DNA from: Lentzea jiangxiensis
GTDB taxonomy: Bacteria > Actinomycetota > Actinomycetes > Mycobacteriales > Pseudonocardiaceae
Assembly: GCF_900104175.1 (NCBI RefSeq)
Contig: NZ_FNIX01000032.1
Coordinates: 1-46,544, forward strand
Direction of reading: 5' to 3'
DNA length: 46,544 nt
This document shows positions 7,516 to 14,446 of this stretch, piece after piece. The notes under the pieces are model-generated. The model worked only from the letters and a program-made list of their open reading frames with translations, searched no databases and was not told the origin of the DNA. The position numbers were made by a program, and so were the translations under genes. Every line of letters begins with the position of its first letter. Position 1 is the stretch's first letter.

Positions 7516-8679
7516 ATGTACGACGTGCTCATCGTCGGCGCCGGACCCGCGGGCCGCGCGCTCGGCGCCGAGTGCGACCGGCGGGGACTGCGGGTGGCGC
7601 TGGTGGAGGAGCACCCGGACCGGCCGTGGCGGCAGACGTTCGGCGCGTGGGACGACGAACTGCCCGCAGGCGTTCCGGTCGCGGCCACCGCACCCGTGCT
7701 GCGCGCGATGACCACCACCCAGCACACCATCGCCCGGCCGTACTCGGTCATGGACAACGAACGGTTGCGCGACTGGCTGTCCACACCGGACTTGCCGGTG
7801 CACCGCGGCCGAGCGGTCCAGACCGTTCGCGGTACCACCGGAGCCGCAGTTCGTCTCGCCTGTGGCCGGGAGCTGGCTGCGACCCTGGTCGTCGACGCCA
7901 GCGGGCATCACCGCGCACTCGCCGGTCATGTGCCCGCCGCGCAGACCGCGTACGGCCTGAAGATCGCCCAGGACCGGGTCGCGGAGCTGGTGCGGCCAGG
8001 GGAAGCGCTGTTCATGGACTGGACTCAGCCCGCCGCGACCGAAACGGACTGGCCGACGTTCCTCTACGGCGTGCCGCTGGGCGACGGCCGCGTGCTGCTG
8101 GAGGAGACCTCGCTGGCTCGTCGTCCCGGGCTTCCGTTGCGGGAGTTGAGGACCAGGCTGTTCAGCCGGCTGCACGCACGGGGTGTACGTACGGATGACG
8201 CCGACGTGGAGAAGGTGCACTTCCCGGTTGAACAAGCGGCCCGCTCCTCGGCGCGTGTGGCGTCGTTCGGCGCGGCCGCCGGGATGATTCATCCGTCCAC
8301 CGGTTACGGCCTCGCCACCTCCCTGAGCCTCGCCTCGCCGGTGGCCGCCGCCGTCGCACTATCGCTGCCCAACGGTCCCGCGGCAGCGGAAACGGCGTTC
8401 CGCAAGGCCGTCTGGCCCGCCTCCGCGAAGCTCGTGCACCAGTTGCGCCGCCGCGGCATGGAATCGGTGCTCGCCATGCCTCCCAATGAGATCCCGCGCT
8501 TCTTCGAGGCCTACTTCCGGCTGCCCGCGCACCACCAGCGCGCCTATCTCTCCGGTCGCACGGACCTGCTGGGCACGCTGCACGCCATGAGCGCCCTGTT
8601 CGGCCACGCGGACTGGCCGGTGCGGCTGCGCACCGTTTTCGCGGCACTGTGTCCCCGCGCACCCGGAGTTGCGGCATGA
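7516..8679 (+). CDS. crtY: Lycopene beta-cyclase-type flavoprotein (CrtY/CrtL family)
   Basis: A 387-residue member of the FAD-containing lycopene cyclase family. It has an N-terminal dinucleotide motif (VGAGPAG, about residues 7-13), the family signature near residue 38 (QTFGAWDDEL, equivalent to YGVWxDE), the catalytic-region motif FLYGVPLGDGRVLLEETSLARRP, and MIHPSTGYGLATSL near residue 260. Family enzymes fold one or both psi-ends of lycopene into beta-ionone rings using reduced FAD as cofactor. An RBS GGAGG lies 7 bases before the ATG. The stop overlaps the start of the cleavage oxygenase (ATGA), linking the two steps. Lycopene-forming genes are absent here, so the substrate is either made elsewhere in the genome or is a different polyene. 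Confidence in family is high; in substrate, moderate. Confidence 0.88.
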   Translation: MYDVLIVGAGPAGRALGAECDRRGLRVALVEEHPDRPWRQTFGAWDDELPAGVPVAATAPVLRAMTTTQHTIARPYSVMDNERLRDWLSTPDLPVHRGRAVQTVRGTTGAAVRLACGRELAATLVVDASGHHRALAGHVPAAQTAYGLKIAQDRVAELVRPGEALFMDWTQPAATETDWPTFLYGVPLGDGRVLLEETSLARRPGLPLRELRTRLFSRLHARGVRTDDADVEKVHFPVEQAARSSARVASFGAAAGMIHPSTGYGLATSLSLASPVAAAVALSLPNGPAAAETAFRKAVWPASAKLVHQLRRRGMESVLAMPPNEIPRFFEAYFRLPAHHQRAYLSGRTDLLGTLHAMSALFGHADWPVRLRTVFAALCPRAPGVAA

Positions 8680-10070
8680 GCCTGCCCGATCTGCCCGATC
8701 TCGCCGAGAGCATGTTCCTGCAAGGCGCTTTCGCGCCGGTGCTGGGCGAACGAACTGTGCACCGCCTGCGGGTGAGCGGCATACTGCCGCCCGAGCTCGA
8801 CGGCCTGTTCACCCAGATCGGGCCGAACCCGGTACAGGAGCCCAGAAAGCGCGGCGCGGCGGCCTACTCGTGGTTCACCCAGGACGGCATGGTATCCGGG
8901 GTGCGGCTCAGCGACGGCGATGCGTTGTGGTTCCGCAACCGCTGGATCAGGTCGCGCCGCGCCGCGAAGCACCTCGGGGTGCCCCGCCCGTCCGGCCCGC
9001 GGCACTTCTTCAACGACACCGTGCACACCAACGTCGTCTACCACGGCAACATGCTGCTGGGACTCGTCGAGACGGGCTGCGTCCCGGTCCGGCTCGACGG
9101 CGAGCTGAACACGGTGGCGTACACGGATCTCGGCGGCACGCTGCCACGCGGTTTCGCGGCCCACCCCAAGCTCGACCCGGTCACGGGCGAGCTGGTGGCC
9201 ATCGCGTACTCGCCCTTGCGCACCAAGGCCGACTACATCGTGGTGAGCTCGCAGGGGAAGGTGTGCAAGCTTGAGCGCCTGCCGCTCGGCGGGCGCCCGA
9301 TGCTGCACGACTTCGCGCTAACTCGCGGCCACGTCGCCCTCTTCGACCTCCCTGTGCGGTTCGACTTCGCCTACGCGGCGACCGGGCGGTTCCCGTTCCA
9401 CTGGCACGAACGGCATCGCACCAGGCTCGGCGTCCTGCCGCGCGCCGGTACCGCGCGGGACCTGCGCTGGTTCGACATCGACCCGTGCTTCGTCTTCCAC
9501 GTCGTCAGCGCACACGAGCAGGACAACCGGGTGATCGTGCGCGCTCTGCGGTACCGCGAGGCGTTCACCGGCAGCGCCGCCGGACCGCTCACCGAGGGTG
9601 CGGTGCTCTGGGAGTGGGCCGCCGACCTCGTCACGGGTCGTCTGACGGAACGGCAGGTCGACGACCACGCCCAGGAGCTCCCGCGCTCCGACCCGCGCCG
9701 GACCGGCGCGCCGACCCGCTACCACTACGCGGTCAGCGGCCAGATCGCGAACCGCACCCCGGACGCGTTGCTGAAGCACGACCACGTCGGCGAACGCACC
9801 GAGGTGCGCGACGACGGCGGTGTTCCCAGCGAACCGGTGTTCGTGCCCCGCGGCGACGGCGAGGACGACGGGTGGATCCTGCACTTCCGGTGGAATCCGG
9901 ACACGGACACGTCCGATCTGGTCGTGCTGGACGCGCGGTGTTTCACCGACACGCCGGTCGCGGTGGTGCACCTGCCGTTCCGCGTGCCCTACGGCTTCCA
10001 CTCGAGCTGGATCACGGCGGACGAGCTCAGCTCGGTGGAGATGGCGACCGAAATCCGAGCACAGCGGTGA
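8676..10070 (+). CDS. Carotenoid cleavage oxygenase (RPE65/CCD family)
   Basis: A 464-residue, seven-bladed propeller-type non-haem iron oxygenase. The four iron-binding histidines are all in place: His163 (AAHPKLDP), His211 (MLHDFALT), His275 (FVFHVVSAHE) and His442 (YGFHSSW). The N-terminus shows the family signature GLFTQIGPNPV and the second-shell glutamate region. It should cleave a C=C bond in a carotenoid or apocarotenoid with O2, giving aldehyde or ketone fragments. The ATG at 8676 overlaps the lycopene cyclase stop by 4 bases and gives the normal family N-terminus; an earlier in-frame start lies within the cyclase gene. Position of cleavage cannot be predicted from sequence. The D27-like isomerase two genes downstream suggests a cis-configured substrate. 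Confidence 0.92.
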   Translation: MSLPDLPDLAESMFLQGAFAPVLGERTVHRLRVSGILPPELDGLFTQIGPNPVQEPRKRGAAAYSWFTQDGMVSGVRLSDGDALWFRNRWIRSRRAAKHLGVPRPSGPRHFFNDTVHTNVVYHGNMLLGLVETGCVPVRLDGELNTVAYTDLGGTLPRGFAAHPKLDPVTGELVAIAYSPLRTKADYIVVSSQGKVCKLERLPLGGRPMLHDFALTRGHVALFDLPVRFDFAYAATGRFPFHWHERHRTRLGVLPRAGTARDLRWFDIDPCFVFHVVSAHEQDNRVIVRALRYREAFTGSAAGPLTEGAVLWEWAADLVTGRLTERQVDDHAQELPRSDPRRTGAPTRYHYAVSGQIANRTPDALLKHDHVGERTEVRDDGGVPSEPVFVPRGDGEDDGWILHFRWNPDTDTSDLVVLDARCFTDTPVAVVHLPFRVPYGFHSSWITADELSSVEMATEIRAQR

Positions 10071-10079
10071 GGGCTTCCG

Positions 10080-10691
10080 ATGAGCACGAACTATCCCGAG
10101 CCGCCGTGGCGGCTCAACGGCCAGTCGTACGCCGGGATCTACCGCTTCCCGGCAGCGCTGATGCCGCGGTTGCCGGCAGGCGTGGTGCCGATCACCCTGG
10201 CCGGCCACGCGATCGCTGCCGTCATGTGGGTCGACTACCAGCGGGGCAGCGTCCTCGAGTACCGCGAGTTCCTGGTCGGCGTGCTGTGCCGGGCCGGTCG
10301 CAAGGCCTGTCTCACCACCGTGTCCATCTGGGTGGACGACCACCGCTCACGAGTGGGTGGCCGGGCGTTGTGGGGCATCCCGAAGGAGATGGCGAAGTTC
10401 TCGTTCCGGCACGGGAAACACGCTGAGCTGGAGATGTCGCTCGGCGAGGCGGGCCGCGTGACCGGGTCGTTCCGCTCCGGCCCGACGCTGCCGTTCAGCA
10501 CGGGGCTGACCGTCCGGCTGGTGCAGGATCTCAACGGCAGGTACAGGTTCACCAAGCTGCGCTCGCGATGCCGCCTGACGTTCGGGCGCGCCACCCTCGT
10601 CCCCGACGTGCCGGAGCTCGGCTTCTTGGCTCAGGGCAGGGCGATCGCGCACGTGGGCCTGCGCGACTTCTCGGCGCTGTTCGATGTCTGA
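10080..10691 (+). CDS. Acetoacetate decarboxylase (ADC) family protein
   Basis: A 203-residue protein of the ADC superfamily. The active-site segment LWGIPKEMAKFSF keeps the GxPK lysine expected to form a Schiff base; the neighbouring position, lysine in clostridial ADC, is glutamate here. ADC-family relatives often act as aldolase-, dehydratase- or decarboxylase-like Schiff-base enzymes on carbonyl compounds, so aldehyde or ketone products of the cleavage oxygenase are plausible substrates; that is inference. The start ATG at 10080 lies 9 bp after the oxygenase stop with a GTGAGGG box, and the stop overlaps the D27-like gene by 8 bp. Confidence 0.78.
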   Translation: MSTNYPEPPWRLNGQSYAGIYRFPAALMPRLPAGVVPITLAGHAIAAVMWVDYQRGSVLEYREFLVGVLCRAGRKACLTTVSIWVDDHRSRVGGRALWGIPKEMAKFSFRHGKHAELEMSLGEAGRVTGSFRSGPTLPFSTGLTVRLVQDLNGRYRFTKLRSRCRLTFGRATLVPDVPELGFLAQGRAIAHVGLRDFSALFDV

Positions 10692-11187
10692 GCGGGAGAA
10701 CCTGCTGGACCGGTTGCTGGTGGCGCGGTTCCGTCGCATCTGCCGCCGCAACTCGGGCTTCGGCTCCGGTCTGGCGGGGTACGCGGGCGCGATGGACCAG
10801 GTCCGGCAGATCGCCGCGGCGGGCGACGAACGCCGGCGTGCGATCATCGACGCGGACCTGCGGGATCTGTTCTCCCGCCCGGTGCTCGCGGTGCTGCGCC
10901 CGGTCGCCCGGCGGTGGCCGGACGGGCTGGCGCGGGTGGTCGTTCGGCTGATGCCCGCCGGTTTTCGCTGGCTGGTGGGTCCGATCGCGGTCCGCGACGC
11001 CACGACGATCAAGATTCCGCGGTGCCGTTTCCTCGCCGAGGGTGGTGCGGACGCGTGCCTGCGCGTGTGCCGGACACCTACGGCGAGCTTCTTCGCCGAG
11101 CAGGTGGGCCTGCGCGCGGAGCTGCGTCCCGACCTGACGGCGGGCAGCTGCACGATCCGCTTCGGCACCTCCGCCGTCAGCCGATGA
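10684..11187 (+). CDS. D27-like (DUF4033) beta-carotene isomerase homologue
   Basis: A 167-residue protein that aligns by eye with the mature part of plant DWARF27. There is an N-terminal GYAGAMDQV segment (GYDG in plants), a DLFSRP helix, RWLVGPIAV (residues 95-103; plant form QWLMGP), and the diagnostic C-terminal block IPRCRFLAEGG...C..VCRTPT..FF...GL with Cys114, Cys125, Cys129 and Cys156, ending SCTIRFG. Plant D27 is an iron-containing enzyme that isomerises all-trans to 9-cis-beta-carotene at the head of strigolactone synthesis. Here it is fused to nothing and is the last gene of the lycopene cyclase-CCD-ADC set. It starts inside the ADC gene (8-bp overlap) and ends 11 bp into the convergent gene. 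The homology is a pattern-based call; a structure or profile search would settle it. Confidence 0.82.
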   Translation: MSERENLLDRLLVARFRRICRRNSGFGSGLAGYAGAMDQVRQIAAAGDERRRAIIDADLRDLFSRPVLAVLRPVARRWPDGLARVVVRLMPAGFRWLVGPIAVRDATTIKIPRCRFLAEGGADACLRVCRTPTASFFAEQVGLRAELRPDLTAGSCTIRFGTSAVSR

Positions 11188-11665
11188 ACAGACTGTTCCC
11201 GGCGCGCCTCGGCCTTGCCGACGCGTCCCCGCCGGCGGCCGCAGACTCGACCGCCTGCAGCACCGCGCCCGCCGGGAAGAGCCATCGGTGCGCCGGATCG
11301 GGCGGGCAGTACCAGATCGTGCCGCCCTGCTCCGCAGTAGACGCTAGGGGCAGGCGCAGCATCGTCGGCGCGGTGAGGAACCGCGCGCCGACGGGGAGCT
11401 GGAACTGGCCCAGCACCGAGGTGTCCGCCTCCGCGAGGAACACCACGCGGGGTTCGGTCGTGGCCAGCAGCAGTGCGGGCGTGCAGCGTTCGACGCGTTC
11501 CAGCGTCGCTCTCACCGCGGGTGCCCACGAAGCGGGGACGTCGATCGCGACGATGCCGCGGCCGAGCAGGAGACGACCCCCCGATTCGTCGGCATCGGTG
11601 CGCCACCCCATCACCGTGCTGTACCACCGCGCTGACCGGCCGGCCGGCCTGGGATCACCGTGCAC
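11177..11665 (-). CDS. Conserved actinomycete protein, primase/polymerase-like N-terminal type
   Basis: A 162-residue protein. After ARWYSTVMGWRTD it has GGRLLLGRGIVAIDVPASW, ALLLATTEPRVVFLAE, LPVGARFLTAPTMLRLPL and a TIWYCPPDPAHRWLFPA segment. This pattern recurs in small actinomycete proteins annotated as bifunctional DNA primase/polymerase-like, often near developmental or secondary-metabolism genes; no catalytic activity is established from the motifs. The start is the GTG at 11665, preceded at 10 bases by a perfect AGGAGG; upstream codons in the same frame read through the promoter region and are rejected. It is divergent from the regulator and convergent with the D27-like gene, overlapping it by 11 bp. 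Confidence 0.6.
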   Translation of the reverse strand: MHGDPRPAGRSARWYSTVMGWRTDADESGGRLLLGRGIVAIDVPASWAPAVRATLERVERCTPALLLATTEPRVVFLAEADTSVLGQFQLPVGARFLTAPTMLRLPLASTAEQGGTIWYCPPDPAHRWLFPAGAVLQAVESAAAGGDASARPRRAGNSLFIG

Positions 11666-11756
11666 GACGACACCACCTCCTGAAGCGTTTGGGAACGTGT
11701 CACCAGCACACCTCACGAGCGGTCCGGCTACCAGGCAGGACACACGGCAGAACCGA

Positions 11757-11793
11757 CCGACAGCTCCTCCGGTGAGGGTGGATAATCCCAACC
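11757..11793 (+). promoter_or_regulatory. Predicted promoter for a leaderless regulator transcript
   Basis: CCGACA (11757-11762) and GATAAT (11781-11786) are separated by 18 bases. The -10 box ends 7 bases before the regulator ATG, so transcription would start at or one base before the initiation codon. No RBS is correctly spaced, which fits a leaderless mRNA. This is a consensus match only. Confidence 0.45.
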
Positions 11794-14247
11794 ATGACGA
11801 GGCCGATCCTGGACGACTCATCAGACCCACTCAAAGAACTGCTCAAGGGCTACCGCTTGCGGGCCGGCCTCACCCAGGAGGAGCTGTCCGAGAAGTCGGG
11901 TGTCAGCGTCCGCGCCATCAGTGACATGGAACGGGGCACGGCCAAAAGCCCGCAGCGCCGCACGATCGAGTCGCTCGCCCCGCCGCTGGCGCTGACTGAC
12001 GAGGAGCTGGCCCAGCTGCAGAAGGTGGCCAAGCAGGCGCGCACCCGCCCGGCCACCACCTCCGGCACCACGTCGTCGCCGGCACCGTCGCCAGGCCTGC
12101 ACGATCCGCTGCTGTTGGGCATGCTGCCCCCCGACCTCAACGACTTCACCGGCCGCGAGCGCGCACTGGACGAGCTGAGCGCGATCACCGCCGAGCTGGG
12201 AGGTGCAGGCAGCCGCTCCGGCCGTTACGTGGTGCTGAGCGGGCCTCCCGGCACCGGCAAGACCAGCCTCGCGGTGCGCGCGGCCCGCGATCTCGCCGCG
12301 GAGTTCCCCGACGGCTGCCACTTCCTGAAGCTGCGCGGGATGTCCACCCAGCCGAACCAGCCCACCGAGGTGCTGCACCCGTTGCTCAGGTCACTGGGCA
12401 TCAACGCGACGCAGATCCCCGCCGAGCTGGAGCAGCGGGCGAGCCTGTGCCGGTCGCTGCTGCAGGACCGGCGGAGCATGATCGTCCTCGACGACGCCGC
12501 AGACGAGGCCCAGGTGCGCGAGCTGCTGGTCGGCGGGCTGCGGTGCCTGACCGTGATCACGAGCCGCTACCTGCTGGTGGGGCTGCAGGGAGTGCAGCGG
12601 ATCAGCCTCGACGTGCTGGACGACGACGACGCCATCGCGTTGCTGTCGAGCATCATCGGGTCTGCGCGTGTGTCACAGGAACGCGCCGCGGCGAGTGAGC
12701 TCGTCGAGCTGTGCGGGCGGCTGCCGCTTGCGATCCGCATCGTCGGCAACCGCCTCGCGAGCAGGCCGGTGTGGCCGCTGAGCCACCTCATCGGCCAGCT
12801 CCGCGACCAGGGCAGGCGGCTGACCGCGCTCACCGCCGGCGATCTCGACGTCCGCAGCGTGTTCGACCTGTCCTACCGCCAGCTCTCCCCGAACGCGCGC
12901 AAGGTCTTCCGCAGGCTCTCGCTGGTGCCGGCGGCGGACTTCTCGGCGGGAGCGGCGATGGCGCTGATCGACGCGCCGGAGGAGGACGACGCCGCCATCC
13001 TTCTGGAGGAGCTGGCCGACGCGAGTCTGTTGCAACCGTCACAACCCTATGGGCGCTACCAGTTCCACGACCTGCTCCGGGTGTTCGCGGGGGAGCGGCT
13101 GGCCCAGGAGGAGACCCCGGAAGCCGTGGCGGAGGCGGAAGACCGCCTCGTCGGCTGGTTGATGCACACGGCGACTGCGGCGGGCTGTTACTTCGCGCCG
13201 ACCGACGGGGTGGTCGTGCCACCGACCGCCACGCGGTCATTCAGCGATCACCGCGGTGCCGGGCGCTGGCTGGAGGAGGAGGCGCAGAACTGGCTGGCCG
13301 CGGTGAGACGCAGCTTCGAGAGGGGAGACCACCAGCAGGTGCTCGACCTGGCCGCGGTCATGCACTGGTACGCCGAGCTGGGCGGCACCGAGACGACGTG
13401 GGACCTGCTCGACGTCGCGGTCGGGTCGGCGGTCGCGACGGACAACAGGTTCTACGAGGCAGTGCACCGCCACTACCTGTCCTGGGTGCGCCGATCCCAG
13501 ATGGGCCTGGACACCCAGGACGCCCTCGAGCTGTCGCAGCGGGCCATCGACGACGCGGTGGCGAGGGGCAACCCGCAGCACGAGGCCTGGGCGCGCACCT
13601 ATCTCGCGAACACGCAGCTCATGTCCGGCCTCCCGGTCGACTATCCCGAGGCGATGAGCGAGGCGATGCGGCTTTTCGAGCAGGCCGACTACCCGCTCGG
13701 GAGCAACCTCACGCGCTTCATGCTGGCGGGGTACCTGCACGAGATCGGCAAGCTGGAAGAGGCCGCCGAGGAGTTCGCGGTCTCCCTGGAGTACTTCAGA
13801 CACCCGTACGGCGGCCGGAAGACCCCGTCGGACGACATCAACTACGCGAACCTGCTGCTGCGCTCGTCGCACAACCTGGCCGCGCTGGACCAGGTCGACC
13901 GGGCGCTCGGCCAGCTCGACCTAGCGCTCGAGCTCTTCGAACGCCACGGCGGGACGATGGGACGAGCCCGAACCCTGCAGGCGAGCGGTCAGTTTCTGCG
14001 CCAGAAGGGCGACCTCCAGAACGCGCACAGCAAGCTGGCCGAGGCGCTCGACCTGTTCGAGCGAGCCGGGCTGCCGCAGTCCCAGGCGGAGACGCTGGGA
14101 GAGATGGCGGATGTGTCCGACCTGCTGCGCGATCCGGTGGCGGCGCGACGCGAACGCGAGCGCGCCCTGGCGCTGTGCGACCGGGTCGACCCCGCCGAGG
14201 CCGCGAAGCTGCGCAAGAACCTGACCGAACAGCTCAACGCCTCGTAG
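11794..14247 (+). CDS. XRE-HTH / NB-ARC / TPR transcriptional regulator
   Basis: An 817-residue STAND-type regulator. Residues about 14-70 form an XRE-like helix-turn-helix (KGYRLRAGLTQEELSEKSGVSVRAISDMERG). A linker rich in Thr/Ser/Pro follows. The NB-ARC ATPase has Walker A GPPGTGKT (150-157), Walker B MIVLDDA near residue 230 and a GRLPLAIRI motif near residue 310. The C-terminal half, from about residue 430, is helical repeats of TPR type (LELSQRAIDDAVARG, LEEAAEEFAVSLEYF and similar). The architecture matches SARP/AfsR-like pathway regulators in which an XRE domain replaces the SARP DNA-binding domain. It lies just upstream of the PKS operon in the same direction and is separated from it by a terminator, so it is probably the pathway-specific activator. 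Confidence 0.88.
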   Translation: MTRPILDDSSDPLKELLKGYRLRAGLTQEELSEKSGVSVRAISDMERGTAKSPQRRTIESLAPPLALTDEELAQLQKVAKQARTRPATTSGTTSSPAPSPGLHDPLLLGMLPPDLNDFTGRERALDELSAITAELGGAGSRSGRYVVLSGPPGTGKTSLAVRAARDLAAEFPDGCHFLKLRGMSTQPNQPTEVLHPLLRSLGINATQIPAELEQRASLCRSLLQDRRSMIVLDDAADEAQVRELLVGGLRCLTVITSRYLLVGLQGVQRISLDVLDDDDAIALLSSIIGSARVSQERAAASELVELCGRLPLAIRIVGNRLASRPVWPLSHLIGQLRDQGRRLTALTAGDLDVRSVFDLSYRQLSPNARKVFRRLSLVPAADFSAGAAMALIDAPEEDDAAILLEELADASLLQPSQPYGRYQFHDLLRVFAGERLAQEETPEAVAEAEDRLVGWLMHTATAAGCYFAPTDGVVVPPTATRSFSDHRGAGRWLEEEAQNWLAAVRRSFERGDHQQVLDLAAVMHWYAELGGTETTWDLLDVAVGSAVATDNRFYEAVHRHYLSWVRRSQMGLDTQDALELSQRAIDDAVARGNPQHEAWARTYLANTQLMSGLPVDYPEAMSEAMRLFEQADYPLGSNLTRFMLAGYLHEIGKLEEAAEEFAVSLEYFRHPYGGRKTPSDDINYANLLLRSSHNLAALDQVDRALGQLDLALELFERHGGTMGRARTLQASGQFLRQKGDLQNAHSKLAEALDLFERAGLPQSQAETLGEMADVSDLLRDPVAARRERERALALCDRVDPAEAAKLRKNLTEQLNAS

Positions 14248-14288
14248 GCGGCTTCGCGGCGGTGCTGCCGCGCTGAGGTGACCAAGTG

Positions 14289-14318
14289 AAGTCCCGGCCC
14301 GAACGAGAGCCGGGACTT
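14289..14318 (+). terminator. Rho-independent-like terminator after the regulator
   Basis: A perfect 10-bp stem (AAGTCCCGGC / GCCGGGACTT) with a 10-base loop, followed by CTTGTCG. It lies 41 bp after the regulator stop and separates it from the PKS operon. Confidence 0.7.
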
Positions 14319-14446
14319 CTTGTCGTGCTGACAGTTGCAGAGTCAACTTCTGCCAGTTGTTCTGCGTGGTGACGAGGACCGCGGTGAGGTGTTCTTGCAG
14401 CCATCGGTACGCGTCTCAACACGGCCTCGTGAAGGAGCTGCCCAAC

